A stretch of DNA of 64,000 nucleotides from Romboutsia_E sp900604535 (GTDB lineage Bacteria; Bacillota; Clostridia; Peptostreptococcales; Peptostreptococcaceae), in contig NZ_UWOT01000016.1 of assembly GCF_900604535.1 (NCBI RefSeq), positions 10,238 through 74,237 on the forward strand, read 5' to 3'. Of this stretch, positions 45,159-55,367 are shown in pieces; positions within the stretch are counted from its first letter, which is position 1, and each line of letters starts with the position of its first letter. The notes beneath the pieces were generated by a model. The model had not been told where the DNA came from. It saw only the letters and a program-made list of their open reading frames with translations, and made no database searches. The translations under genes were made by a program, and so were the position numbers.

Positions 45159-46430
45159 TTATATTAAATTATCTACAACGTCTTCACTATTATAAGTTTT
45201 TAAATCTAATTCCTTTTCGCTATTTGCTATTATTAATGTACAAATATTGTCCCCCATAACATTTACAGTCGTTCTAAACATATCTATTATTCTTTCTACA
45301 CCCATTATCAATCCAATACCCTCAAGAGGTAACCCTACTGATTGTAATACCATTGATAACATTATCATTCCAACCCCGGGTACACCTGCTGTACCTATAG
45401 ATGCTAATGTTGCAGTAAGTACAATAGTAATCATATCATTCATTCCTAAATCAATTCCGTATATCTGCGCTATAAACAATGCTGCTATACCTTGCATTAT
45501 AGCTGTTCCATCCATATTTATTGTAGCACCCATAGGTATAGTAAATGACCTTACACCTTTACTAACACCTAATTCTTCCATTATTTCTAAACTAGCTGGA
45601 ACAGATGCATTACTTGACGCTGTTGAAAATGTAATAGCTGCAACACCACTAAATTTACTTATAAATGGTTTTATTTTTTGTCTTGTAAATATTTTAAATA
45701 GACCTCCATACACAAATGTTACATGTATTAAAAGACCTAATAATACTATTACTATATACTTTAATAGAGCAAATATAGCATCAGTACCTACTGTTGCAAA
45801 TGTAGTAGATACCAGGGCAAATACACCATATGGAGCTGCTAACATTATTATACCTACCATCTTCATGCATATTTCATTTGCACTTTCAAACACTACTCTA
45901 ACTGGTTCCGATTTTTTTCCTAATATACTCATAGATATTCCTAAAAGCATTGCAAAAAATATCACTTGTAACATTTCCCCATTAGCCAGCGATGCTATTG
46001 GATTTGTTGGTATTATATTTAATATTATCTCTACCAGTGACTTAGATTCTCCTATTGTAACTTCTCCTGTAACCATACTACTCATATCTAATCCTATACC
46101 AGGCTTTAATAAGCTACCTAATACTAAAGATATTATGATTGCTATTGCAGTTGTACCTAAGTAGAATAACATAGTTTTTCCACCTATTCGTCCTAACCTT
46201 TTTACATCACCCATAGATGATGTTCCACATACTAAAGATACAAATACTAATGGTACTACCATCATTTTTATTGCTGATGTAAATCCTGTACCTACTACTT
46301 TTAAAATTCCATCTAGTAAAAGTGTATTCTTTATAAATCCATCTTGAACTTTACTAAGTGCTAAACCAAACACGAATCCTAAAAACAATCCAAGTAATAT
46401 TTTAGTCGTCAATGTTAATTTCTTTTTCAT
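45159..46430 (-). CDS. DAACS-family dicarboxylate/amino acid:cation symporter
   Basis: A 423-residue glutamate-transporter homolog that takes up glutamate, aspartate, C4-dicarboxylates or related amino acids with Na+ or H+. The re-entrant serine loop FSTASSNASVPAS (about residue 258), PMGATINMDGTA (about 300) and the C-terminal MGVERIIDMFRTTVNVMGD (about 380) are the family hallmarks. Eight helices plus two hairpins fit. The arginine in MFRT and the D-x-x-R-T pattern suggest an acidic amino acid substrate. Single gene. Confidence 0.92.
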   Translation of the reverse strand: MKKKLTLTTKILLGLFLGFVFGLALSKVQDGFIKNTLLLDGILKVVGTGFTSAIKMMVVPLVFVSLVCGTSSMGDVKRLGRIGGKTMLFYLGTTAIAIIISLVLGSLLKPGIGLDMSSMVTGEVTIGESKSLVEIILNIIPTNPIASLANGEMLQVIFFAMLLGISMSILGKKSEPVRVVFESANEICMKMVGIIMLAAPYGVFALVSTTFATVGTDAIFALLKYIVIVLLGLLIHVTFVYGGLFKIFTRQKIKPFISKFSGVAAITFSTASSNASVPASLEIMEELGVSKGVRSFTIPMGATINMDGTAIMQGIAALFIAQIYGIDLGMNDMITIVLTATLASIGTAGVPGVGMIMLSMVLQSVGLPLEGIGLIMGVERIIDMFRTTVNVMGDNICTLIIANSEKELDLKTYNSEDVVDNLI

Positions 46431-46751
46431 ACTTAATTCCCCCGTATTCGAACTTTTTATTTTCTTATATTTTAATTATACATTATATTTATATAGATTA
46501 CATTAAAAAATTAATTATCACCTTTGATATAGAGATTTTTTTATTATTTTATTAACCTGAAATCAGTTTTGGCTTTATTTTATAAAATATTCACCATTTT
46601 TACAATTCTTTTTAATGCGAACTGGTAAAAACTTTTTAATAAAGAAATTTCGTGTTTTATTATATCTATAATTTTTTTATTATTTTTTGTATTTAATATT
46701 ATTTATTTGTCTAAAATCAAAATAAAATAAAATTTATCTTGAGGTGATTTA
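46431..46751. other. AT-rich divergent promoter region
   Basis: 321 bases between the symporter (minus) and ssb (plus). A GGGGGAATT ribosome site lies before the symporter start and GAGGTGA before ssb. TATAAT-like boxes occur on both strands, but none has a convincing partner. No gene, riboswitch or repeat is visible. Confidence 0.5.
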
Positions 46752-47168
46752 ATGAATAATATTACTCTAATCGGTAGGCTTATAAATAATCCAGAATTAA
46801 ACTTTATCGGAGAATCAAATAATGCTGTTACAAGTTTTACAATAGCAGTTAGTAGAAATTATAAAAATAAAATTGGTATAGTTGAATCTGATTTTATTAG
46901 AATTGAATTTTGGGGCAAAAGAGCAGAAATTTACGCTCAATATATACAAAAAGGTAAACTAGTAGCTATTGAAGGTTCCATTAGAACTGATAGATACGAA
47001 ACTTCTGAAGGATCTTATAAATATAAAACTTGGGTCTTGGGTAATGAAATTAAATTCCTCGATCATAATAAATCTAGTGATAAAAAATACTATGAATCAC
47101 CTCAAATATTTAATGAATCTAATGAAAGTACTTCTACCAATATATCTGATGAAGAACTTACATTTTAA
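46752..47168 (+). CDS. ssb: Single-stranded DNA-binding protein (second type)
   Basis: A 138-residue OB-fold protein binding single-stranded DNA. The N-terminus MNNITLIGRLINNPEL is the usual Ssb start. DFIRIEFWGKRAEIYAQYIQKGKLVAIEGSIRT covers the core strands. The tail is short, acidic and ends DEELTF, close to the DDIPF-type tip that recruits repair partners. It is not next to rpsF or rpsR, so it is probably an accessory copy rather than the housekeeping Ssb. Confidence 0.92.
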   Translation: MNNITLIGRLINNPELNFIGESNNAVTSFTIAVSRNYKNKIGIVESDFIRIEFWGKRAEIYAQYIQKGKLVAIEGSIRTDRYETSEGSYKYKTWVLGNEIKFLDHNKSSDKKYYESPQIFNESNESTSTNISDEELTF

Positions 47169-47175
47169 AATAAAT

Positions 47176-47214
47176 AAAAGTGTATCAAATTAATAACTTG
47201 ATACACTTTTATTC
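47176..47214. terminator. Bidirectional terminator between ssb and the glycogen operon
   Basis: AAAAGTGTATCAA pairs with TTGATACACTTTT around a 9-nt loop, T-tracts at both ends. Confidence 0.85.
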
Positions 47215-47215
47215 T

Positions 47216-49135
47216 CTATTCTACTATATGTTTTCTTAGTGTAAATATTCTAAAAGATTTTTCGTCAATTTGTATATTGAATAATCCTTTACTGAAAACT
47301 CCACCATCTTCTTTTTCTATTATTTCACCATACTTCTTAGGAATATATTTAATATAAACTTCCTCTAGCACATCACCATTTAAATCTAAAGATACATTTT
47401 GCACAGTATTATCTCTATTTATTAATATTAGTAAATCTTCACTATTTAAATTATCATTTACTCTTAAATATCCAAATACATTGTCATTCTTGGTATCTAT
47501 AAAGCTTGTTTCTCCATATGTAAGTGTTTGATATTTTTTTCTTGTATTTATTGCATTTTTATAAAAATCTATCATCTCTTCATCTTCATTTTTCCATGGA
47601 TAAGTTCTTCTATTATCTGGATCTGTGTTTCCTTCAAGACCAGCTTCATCACCATAATATATATATGGAATACCTTCAGAAGTCATTTGTGTTATGACTG
47701 CTAATTTTACCATATCTTTATCACAATTTAACTCAGTTTTTATCCTTTTAACATCATGAGTTCCTAATAAATTTAAATTGGACTTAAATAGTTCACTTGG
47801 ATAGTTTTCTTTTATTTCCATATAGTTATTTCTTAATTCTAAAGATGTACATTCTCCTTTTAAGAAGGCTAGTATATTCTTTCTAAATGGATAACCTAAT
47901 ACAGAATCTAATTTGTCACCAGAGAAATAATTCATTCTCTTGCCGTAACTTATCTTATTTGATGCATCTTCCCATACTTCACCTGTAAGTATTGCATCCT
48001 TATCAACTGATTTTAATTCTTTTCTTAATTCACTTAAAAAAGTTTTAGGAAGTTCATCAGCTACATCTAGTCTCCATCCCTTGACTCCCATTTTAGTCCA
48101 TTTTTTTATTACGCTATCTTCATCATACATTATGTAGTTCATATAACTTGGCGATAATTCATTTATATTAGGCAGTGATTTAATTCCCCACCAGCAATCA
48201 TATTTATTAGGAAATTCTTCAAATCGATACCAAGATGAATATTCTGAATCCTGTGATTGATAAGCCCCTATGCTATCATAATTACCATATTGATTAAAGT
48301 ACTTACTATCAGCTCCTGTATGATTAAATACACCATCCAATATTATAGACATTCCTTTTTCTTTAGCTTTTTCTATAAGTTCAGCAAAAACTTCTTCATC
48401 TCCAAACATCGGATCTATCTTTTTATAGTTTCCTGTATCATATTTATGATTACTAGAAGATTCAAATATAGGGCTTAAGTATAAAATACTAACACCCAAT
48501 TTCTTTAAATATCCTAATTTATTTATTATTCCTTTTAAGTTACCACCATAAAAATCCCATCTAGCTATATCTCCATTTTTATCTTTTATATACATCGGAG
48601 TATCATCCCAATTTGCATATATAAATGAATTTTTCTTAGGATTTATTGGTTTGTCATTTCGATTTCCATTATTAAATCTATCTACAAATATATGATAAAG
48701 TATACCTTCCTTATACCAATTAGGAACCTTTATATCTTCATGAACTGTTATTTGATATTTGTTTATATTTTCATATTTATATTCACAAGCTCTACCATCA
48801 TTTTTACTCTTACCGTAAAATACTTTTTGATTATTACCATCTATTTTTCCTTCAACCTCAAAATAATAGAAATATATACCAGCTTTTTCAAAAGGTCTTA
48901 TTTTACAAGTAAAAGTTTTTTCATTCCCTATATTTTGTATTTCTTTTAATTCTATTCTATCATATACAAAATTAGTTAAATCTTCATGTTCCCCTAAAAT
49001 TACTAAAGATATGTTATATACATCTATATCCTTATTTGTAATAACATTTATAATTGCTTCATTCTTAGTATTCAAGGCTCCAAACGGAGCCTTAAACCCT
49101 TCATCCCAAGAATTATAACTTATACATTTTCTCAT
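47216..49135 (-). CDS. GH13 alpha-amylase family enzyme (neopullulanase/cyclomaltodextrinase-like)
   Basis: About 639 residues. An N-terminal beta domain (about 1-150) precedes the TIM barrel and a C-terminal beta domain, as in neopullulanase and maltogenic amylase. Catalytic residues: nucleophile D in GWRLDVADE (about 356), acid E in LTGEVWED (about 384) and D in LGTHDVKR (about 460). No signal peptide, so it acts inside the cell on glycogen-derived maltodextrins. I take the ATG at 49135, overlapping glgP by 23 bases; the longer start has no support. It is the last gene of the glycogen operon. Confidence 0.88.
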   Translation of the reverse strand: MRKCISYNSWDEGFKAPFGALNTKNEAIINVITNKDIDVYNISLVILGEHEDLTNFVYDRIELKEIQNIGNEKTFTCKIRPFEKAGIYFYYFEVEGKIDGNNQKVFYGKSKNDGRACEYKYENINKYQITVHEDIKVPNWYKEGILYHIFVDRFNNGNRNDKPINPKKNSFIYANWDDTPMYIKDKNGDIARWDFYGGNLKGIINKLGYLKKLGVSILYLSPIFESSSNHKYDTGNYKKIDPMFGDEEVFAELIEKAKEKGMSIILDGVFNHTGADSKYFNQYGNYDSIGAYQSQDSEYSSWYRFEEFPNKYDCWWGIKSLPNINELSPSYMNYIMYDEDSVIKKWTKMGVKGWRLDVADELPKTFLSELRKELKSVDKDAILTGEVWEDASNKISYGKRMNYFSGDKLDSVLGYPFRKNILAFLKGECTSLELRNNYMEIKENYPSELFKSNLNLLGTHDVKRIKTELNCDKDMVKLAVITQMTSEGIPYIYYGDEAGLEGNTDPDNRRTYPWKNEDEEMIDFYKNAINTRKKYQTLTYGETSFIDTKNDNVFGYLRVNDNLNSEDLLILINRDNTVQNVSLDLNGDVLEEVYIKYIPKKYGEIIEKEDGGVFSKGLFNIQIDEKSFRIFTLRKHIVE

Positions 49136-51560
49136 TCTTCTCACACCCTTTAAACCAAATGTCATCGCCATATTCTTTTATCGTTCTATCACTAGAAAAT
49201 ACGCCGGAATTAGCTATATTAATTAAAGACATTCTGTTCCAATCATATTTTTTCTTATATAAAGCACTTAGTTCCCTTTGTGCTCTTTCGTAATCATTGG
49301 CATCCCTTAGTACAAAATATTCATCATTATATGTTATTAAAGAGTCATAAACTTCTCTTCCTTCTTTACCTAAGTTAGGTATAAATCCATTTACTAAATC
49401 ATCTACAACTTGTTTTAGTCTCAAATTTGTATGATATAAATCTATAGATGAATATCCTCCATTTTTATTATAATTCAATACTTCTTCAGCCGTTAAACCA
49501 AATAAAAACATATTTTCTTTACCAACTAGTTCACATATTTCAACATTTGCACCATCTAACGTTGCCATAGTTAGTGCACCATTCATCATAAACTTCATAT
49601 TACTAGTTCCTGATGCTTCTTTTGTAGTTGTTGAAATTTGTTCACTTACATTTGCTGCAGGTATTATAAGCTCTGCTAGAGAAACACCATAGTTCTCTAT
49701 AAATACTACTTTAAGCTTATCTTTTACTCTAATATCATTATTAATTAAGTCTGCAACTGAGTTTATTGTTTTTATTATGCACTTCGCTAAATAATATCCT
49801 GGAGCTGCTTTTGCTCCAAATATGAAAGTTCTTGGCTGTACATCCATATTAGGATTTTCTAATATCTTATGATATAAAGTCATTATATTCAATAAATTCA
49901 GTAATTGACGTTTATATGCATGTAACCTTTTTACTTGAACATCGAATATAGAATTTGGATCTACATCAATACTATATTTTTCCTTTATATAGTTAGATAA
50001 TAAAACCTTATTATCATATTTTATATTATCTAATTTATCTAATACATTATTATCATTTTTATATAGCTCTAACTCTTTTAATTTAAATGTCTCAGTCTTC
50101 CAATCAGATCCAATCAAATCAGTTATTAATCCACTTAATTGGGGATTTGCACTAATTAACCATCTTCTATGAGCTATACCATTAGTCTTATTATTAAATT
50201 TATATGGCTCATCTTCATAAAAATCTTTTAATACTTCTTTTTCTAATAAGTTCGTATGAAGTTTAGCGACCCCATTTACACTATAGCTAGAAACAATACA
50301 TAAGTTAGCCATATTAACCATTCCATTATTTATGATACTCATATTATTTACTTTATCTTTATTTTGATATTTACTATTTAAATAAAGATTGTATCTTCTA
50401 TCAATTTCTTCAATTATCATATATATTCTTGGTAGCAATTTTTTTACCATTTCTATTGGCCATTTTTCCATAGCTTCAGACATTATAGTATGATTTGTAT
50501 ATGATATGGTATTTCTAGTTATATCCCATGCTTCATCCCATGAAAGTCCTTCTATGTCTAGTAGTATTCTCATAAGCTCTGGGACGCATAATGCTGGATG
50601 AGTATCATTTATGTGAATAGCTACTTTATTTGGTAGCTCATGTATATCAAACTTATGCTTTTTATACTTTCTGTATATATCTTGTATTCCTGCACTTACA
50701 AAAAAGTATTCCTGTTTTAATCTTAATAATCTACCTGCATAATTAGAATCATTAGGATATAAAACTTGAGAAATCTCTTCTGTATAATACTTATAATTTA
50801 ATGCCTCTTCATAGCTTGCTGAATAGTTTCTAGCATTTGCTGTTGTTTGACCAAAATCCCTTCTTGGTATCTCACTCTTCCATAATCTAAGTGTGTTTAC
50901 ACAGTCATTTTCATAACCGATTATAGGTATATCGTAAGGCATAGCCATAACTGGAATATAATTTTTATGAATTACTTTTAAACTTCCATGATGTTCTTCT
51001 AAGTAAACATCACCTTCAAACTTAACTAATATAGCTTTATTTGGCCTAACAACTTCCCATAAATAATTTCCTTGAGTTAACCAATTATCAGGAACTTCTA
51101 CCTGGCAACCATTTACAAATTTTTGTTTAAATAAGCCATATTTATATCTTATCCCATATCCATGACCGCTCATACCTACAGATGCCATAGAATCTAAGAA
51201 ACAAGCGGCTAGTCTTCCTAGTCCGCCATTTCCTAAAGCTGGATCTACCTCTGACTTTATTAAATCATCAAGGTTAATACCTAGCTCTTTAAGTCCTTCT
51301 CTTATATTATTTTCTACACCTAAATTTAATAAATTCGATTTTAGCTGTCTTCCTAATAAGAATTCAATTGAAAAATAATATACTTCCTTCTCTTTGTCAA
51401 TTTTTGTGTCCACCCATCTTTTAGCAATAAGATCTTTCAAAACACCAGCAAGAACATTTAATAACTGTTCATCGCTAGCTTCATTTATAGGCTGTGCATA
51501 TAAACTATACATCTTACTTTCAAAGTTTTGTTTAAATTTCCTTTTGCTAATTGTGATCAT
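49113..51560 (-). CDS. glgP: Glycogen/maltodextrin phosphorylase
   Basis: About 815 residues, PLP-dependent, releasing glucose-1-phosphate from alpha-1,4-glucan ends. The PLP lysine is in EASGTSNMKFMMNGALT (about residue 655). Other landmarks are ALGNGGLGRLAACFLDS (about 110), IHINDTHPAL and QVKRLHAYKRQ. I take the ATG at 51560 with AAAGGAGAG; a TTG one codon earlier is unlikely. It overlaps the downstream amylase gene, and the gap to glgA is 12 bases. Confidence 0.96.
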   Translation of the reverse strand: MITISKRKFKQNFESKMYSLYAQPINEASDEQLLNVLAGVLKDLIAKRWVDTKIDKEKEVYYFSIEFLLGRQLKSNLLNLGVENNIREGLKELGINLDDLIKSEVDPALGNGGLGRLAACFLDSMASVGMSGHGYGIRYKYGLFKQKFVNGCQVEVPDNWLTQGNYLWEVVRPNKAILVKFEGDVYLEEHHGSLKVIHKNYIPVMAMPYDIPIIGYENDCVNTLRLWKSEIPRRDFGQTTANARNYSASYEEALNYKYYTEEISQVLYPNDSNYAGRLLRLKQEYFFVSAGIQDIYRKYKKHKFDIHELPNKVAIHINDTHPALCVPELMRILLDIEGLSWDEAWDITRNTISYTNHTIMSEAMEKWPIEMVKKLLPRIYMIIEEIDRRYNLYLNSKYQNKDKVNNMSIINNGMVNMANLCIVSSYSVNGVAKLHTNLLEKEVLKDFYEDEPYKFNNKTNGIAHRRWLISANPQLSGLITDLIGSDWKTETFKLKELELYKNDNNVLDKLDNIKYDNKVLLSNYIKEKYSIDVDPNSIFDVQVKRLHAYKRQLLNLLNIMTLYHKILENPNMDVQPRTFIFGAKAAPGYYLAKCIIKTINSVADLINNDIRVKDKLKVVFIENYGVSLAELIIPAANVSEQISTTTKEASGTSNMKFMMNGALTMATLDGANVEICELVGKENMFLFGLTAEEVLNYNKNGGYSSIDLYHTNLRLKQVVDDLVNGFIPNLGKEGREVYDSLITYNDEYFVLRDANDYERAQRELSALYKKKYDWNRMSLINIANSGVFSSDRTIKEYGDDIWFKGCEKNEKMYKL

Positions 51561-51572
51561 CAAATCTCTCCT

Positions 51573-53015
51573 TTAATTGAGAATTCCCTGATATACCTCT
51601 ATATATTTTTGAGCTGATTTTTTCCAACTATTATCTGTATACATTGCATTTTTAACTAAGTTATACCATATATTTTTATCTTTATATAGCTCAAGCCCTT
51701 TTTGGATGCAGTAAAGCATTTCATGTGCATTATAATTTGTGAAACTAAATCCATTACCTTCTCCAGTATACTTATTATATGGACTTACAGTATCCTTAAG
51801 GCCTCCAGTTTCTCTAACTATAGGCAGTGTTCCATATCTCATAGCCATCATTTGACCTATTCCACAAGGTTCAAACAATGAAGGCATTAAGAACATATCA
51901 CTACCTGAATATATTTGTTGTGCTAAACCACTATCAAAAGTTATTCTAGCTGAAACCTTTTTGCAATAACGAGAGCTATAATAATTAAACATAGATTGAT
52001 ATTGATGTTCTCCAGTTCCTAATACAACTAGTTGTAGATCTTCTCTTACTAATTCAGGCATAATATATGATATTAGGTCAAATCCTTTTTGTGATACTAA
52101 TCTAGATACTATACCTATTAGAGGAATATCTGGGTTAACTTCTAAACCTAATATTTTTTGTAATTCTAATTTATTCTTAACTTTATTCTCTAAGCTGTTA
52201 ATATCATATTTAAAGAAAATATTAGGATCTGTTATAGGATTATTTAAATCATAGTCAATTCCATTTAATATACCTTCTAGCTTATGTGAATTTTCTCTTA
52301 ATAATCCATCTAGACCTTCTCCATAGAATTCTGTTTGAATTTCATCTACATAAGTCTTACTTACAGTAGTTACCTTATCTGCAAATACTATACCTGCTTT
52401 CATAAAACTTACACCACCGTAGTATTCTACAGATTTATTATCATAGTATTCATATGATAAATTAAGCAAATCACCTAATACTTCTTTACCAAATACACCT
52501 TGATATTGTAAGTTATGAATTGTATATAAAGTTTTTATATTGCTATATTTCTCTAAGTGACTATATCTATCTTTTAAAATTAAAGGAATCATACCTGTAT
52601 GCCAGTCATTTATATGAATCACATCTGGATAAAAATCTATTTTTTCCATAACCTTAAGAACAGCTTCACTAAAGAATGTAAATCTTTCGGCATCATCACC
52701 ATATCCATAAAGATATGCAAACTCGCCATCTCTTTTAAAATAGTATTCATTGTCTATAAAGTAAAATTTAATTCCTTCATACTCCATTTCTAATAATCCA
52801 CAGTATTGATTTCTCCATCCTAATTGGACATTAAATACAGCTATTTCTCTTAATTTATCTTTTAAATATGTTGGTATAGTTGAGTATTTAGGTAGTATTA
52901 CTCTAACATCAACACCTTCTTTTTTTAAAGCCTTAGGTAACGCATAAGATACGTCACCTAATCCCCCAGTCTTTACAAAAGGCCAACACTCTGATGTCAC
53001 ATAAAAAACTTTCAT
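51573..53015 (-). CDS. glgA: Glycogen synthase (ADP-glucose)
   Basis: A 480-residue GT5 glycosyltransferase extending alpha-1,4-glucan from ADP-glucose. The N-terminal KTGGLGDV (residues 15-22) binds ADP-glucose. HINDWHTG and the C-terminal domain SRLVSQKGFD and SLFEPCGIGQMMAMRYGTLPI complete the active site, with both glutamates present. Length is standard. It sits between glgD and glgP in one unit. Confidence 0.97.
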   Translation of the reverse strand: MKVFYVTSECWPFVKTGGLGDVSYALPKALKKEGVDVRVILPKYSTIPTYLKDKLREIAVFNVQLGWRNQYCGLLEMEYEGIKFYFIDNEYYFKRDGEFAYLYGYGDDAERFTFFSEAVLKVMEKIDFYPDVIHINDWHTGMIPLILKDRYSHLEKYSNIKTLYTIHNLQYQGVFGKEVLGDLLNLSYEYYDNKSVEYYGGVSFMKAGIVFADKVTTVSKTYVDEIQTEFYGEGLDGLLRENSHKLEGILNGIDYDLNNPITDPNIFFKYDINSLENKVKNKLELQKILGLEVNPDIPLIGIVSRLVSQKGFDLISYIMPELVREDLQLVVLGTGEHQYQSMFNYYSSRYCKKVSARITFDSGLAQQIYSGSDMFLMPSLFEPCGIGQMMAMRYGTLPIVRETGGLKDTVSPYNKYTGEGNGFSFTNYNAHEMLYCIQKGLELYKDKNIWYNLVKNAMYTDNSWKKSAQKYIEVYQGILN

Positions 53016-53029
53016 CCAAAATTTCCCCC

Positions 53030-54160
53030 TTATATACTTAGATTTTTCTCTATAACCATAGGGTAATTTTCATCGCCTCTTAATTCTTTCCCCTCTGATA
53101 TTGAAATATTCTTATCTAATATAACATTATTTAAAACTACATCTGATTCTATGGTACAATTTTGCATTATTACTGAATTTTTAATAACTGTATCTTTACC
53201 TACATGCACTTTTCTAAATATAATACTATTTTCTACTATTCCATCTATAACACAACCTGTAGCTATAAATGAGTTTTTTACATTTGAATTTTCTTTATAA
53301 ATTGTAGGTGCTTGATTTTTTTCTTTAGTTAATATTTTTCTATTTGAGTAAAGAAGTTCTTTAGATACTTCTGGTAGTAGTAAATCTTTACTTAATTCAT
53401 AATAACTTTGTATTGAATTTATACACTTTAGGTACCCTTTAAATTCATATGCACCAACTTGTATATTATTGATCTCTTGTGTTATAAAATCTTGGAAATA
53501 AGAGTATGTTCCTAGGTTAACTATTTCATATATGCACGATATAAAATCTTTACGTCTCATTATATACATTTCCATAAATATATTTGCTCTTGGGAAAGTA
53601 CCTAAGTTACTTCCTATGTTAATTACTCTATCATTGTTATCTAAGTTTAAAGTTAAGCACCCTTTAAAATCTTTATTTGCATTATCTATATTTTTATAAA
53701 CTACAGTTATATCATTATTAGATTTTTTGTGATGTGCTATAACATCTTCATAGTTTATATTACAAAGCATATAACTTGGTGATATTAATATGTACTCTTC
53801 TTCGCTTTTCTCTATATAATCTATGTTTGCTAATATTGTGTATATATCTCCACTTCTACCCTCATATTGATTTTGATATTTTGTATTTTCTGGACTAAGT
53901 ATACACAGCCCCCCTGTCTTCCTACTCAAATCCCAATCTTTTCCACTACCTAAATGGTCTGTTAATGACCTATATTTTTCTTTAGCGTATATACCTACAT
54001 TTGTCATTCTTGAATTTACCATATTAGAAAGTGTAAAATCTATAACTCTATATCTTCCTGCTATTGGAATTGATGCTATCGGCCTAGCATAACTAAGTTT
54101 GCTTACACTTGGATATCCCTTTTTATCTAAATTTATTAACCCCATACACTCATTTCTCAT
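53030..54160 (-). CDS. glgD: GlgD, regulatory-type subunit of glucose-1-phosphate adenylyltransferase
   Basis: A 376-residue paralog of GlgC, with nucleotidyltransferase-like N-terminal and left-handed beta-helix C-terminal domains. Unlike GlgC, the N-terminal GGxGxRL loop is missing (NLDKKGYPSVSKLSYARPIASIPIAG instead of an intact one), so it is probably catalytically inactive and modulates GlgC, as in other Firmicutes. It lies two bases downstream of the glgC stop and 15 before glgA. Confidence 0.93.
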   Translation of the reverse strand: MRNECMGLINLDKKGYPSVSKLSYARPIASIPIAGRYRVIDFTLSNMVNSRMTNVGIYAKEKYRSLTDHLGSGKDWDLSRKTGGLCILSPENTKYQNQYEGRSGDIYTILANIDYIEKSEEEYILISPSYMLCNINYEDVIAHHKKSNNDITVVYKNIDNANKDFKGCLTLNLDNNDRVINIGSNLGTFPRANIFMEMYIMRRKDFISCIYEIVNLGTYSYFQDFITQEINNIQVGAYEFKGYLKCINSIQSYYELSKDLLLPEVSKELLYSNRKILTKEKNQAPTIYKENSNVKNSFIATGCVIDGIVENSIIFRKVHVGKDTVIKNSVIMQNCTIESDVVLNNVILDKNISISEGKELRGDENYPMVIEKNLSI

Positions 54161-54162
54161 AA

Positions 54163-55317
54163 TTATATTCCCCCTTGTAATACTTCCTTTGGCTTCACAG
54201 TTTCATATTCTGAAACTACATTAATTTCATCTTCATCATTTCTTATAATTGAATTATCTTCTATTACTGCACCTTCACCAATCATAGCTTTTTCTATTAT
54301 TACGTTTTTACCTATTTTTACATTAGGCATGATTACAGAATCTTTTACTGTACTATTTTCATCTATATGAACACCATGAGAAAGAACTGCGTTTTCTACA
54401 TCACCTAATATTGAGCATCCATCTGCTATTAAAGCCTCACGTATATCAGCATCTTTTCCTATATATTGTGGAGGGCTTGCCATCGTATTTGTATATATTC
54501 TCCATCTTGAGTCATTTAAATCTATTGCATCAGGATATTTTATAAGATCCATATTTGCATCCCATAAACTTTGTATTGTTCCAACATCCCTCCAATATCC
54601 TTTAAATGGATAAGCATACATTTGCTCTTGATCTTCTAACATCATTGGTATTATATTTTTTCCAAAATCATCAAAGCAAAGGTTATTTTCTTCAGATTTT
54701 ATAAAATAATCTCTTAATATACTCCAGTTAAATATATATACTCCCATTGAAGCTAAATTACTTTTTGGCTCTTGAGGTTTTTCTTCAAATTCATATATTT
54801 GGCCATCTTCTTTTGTATTCATTATACCAAATCTAGATGCTTCGTCCCAAGGTACCTCTATTACAGCTATTGTAGCCTTTGCATTTTTTTCCTTATGATA
54901 ACTTAACATTTTACTATAATCCATTTTATATATATGATCTCCTGATAATATAAGAACATATTCTGGATTATATGCATCTATAAAGTTCATATTTTGATAA
55001 ATTGCATTAGCAGTACCTTCATACCAGTTGCCTTCTTTTTCATTCATATATGGTTGTAATATGTATACTCCACCATTAATTCTATCTAAATCCCAATGAC
55101 TCCCCATACCTATATGAGAATTTAATATTAATGGTCTGTATTGTGTTAAAACTCCAACTGTATCTATACCTGAATTTGAACAGTTGCTTAATACAAAATC
55201 TATTATCCTATATTTTCCCCCAAATGATACTGCAGGCTTTGCTATACTCTTTGTAAACACACCAAGTCTAGAACCTTGCCCACCAGCTAATATCATTGCT
55301 ATCATTTCTTTATTCAT
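54163..55317 (-). CDS. glgC: Glucose-1-phosphate adenylyltransferase, catalytic subunit
   Basis: A 384-residue enzyme making ADP-glucose from glucose-1-phosphate and ATP, the committed step of glycogen synthesis. The LAGGQGSRLGVFT loop at residues 10-22 and KPAVSFGGKYRIIDF are intact. LSGDHIYKMDY (about residue 125) carries the catalytic aspartate, FEEKP binds the sugar phosphate, and a C-terminal beta-helix follows. It is adjacent to glgD in the expected heteromer arrangement. Confidence 0.97.
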   Translation of the reverse strand: MNKEMIAMILAGGQGSRLGVFTKSIAKPAVSFGGKYRIIDFVLSNCSNSGIDTVGVLTQYRPLILNSHIGMGSHWDLDRINGGVYILQPYMNEKEGNWYEGTANAIYQNMNFIDAYNPEYVLILSGDHIYKMDYSKMLSYHKEKNAKATIAVIEVPWDEASRFGIMNTKEDGQIYEFEEKPQEPKSNLASMGVYIFNWSILRDYFIKSEENNLCFDDFGKNIIPMMLEDQEQMYAYPFKGYWRDVGTIQSLWDANMDLIKYPDAIDLNDSRWRIYTNTMASPPQYIGKDADIREALIADGCSILGDVENAVLSHGVHIDENSTVKDSVIMPNVKIGKNVIIEKAMIGEGAVIEDNSIIRNDEDEINVVSEYETVKPKEVLQGGI

Positions 55318-55367
55318 TAAATTTGACTCCCCCTTAGATAACTTTATATTTATATATTTTAAAATTT

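Noticed and set aside
45247..46164. 305-codon open frame on the plus strand
   Set aside because: Antisense to the well-supported dicarboxylate symporter; rich in I, P, T and N as expected from the complement, with no ribosome site.
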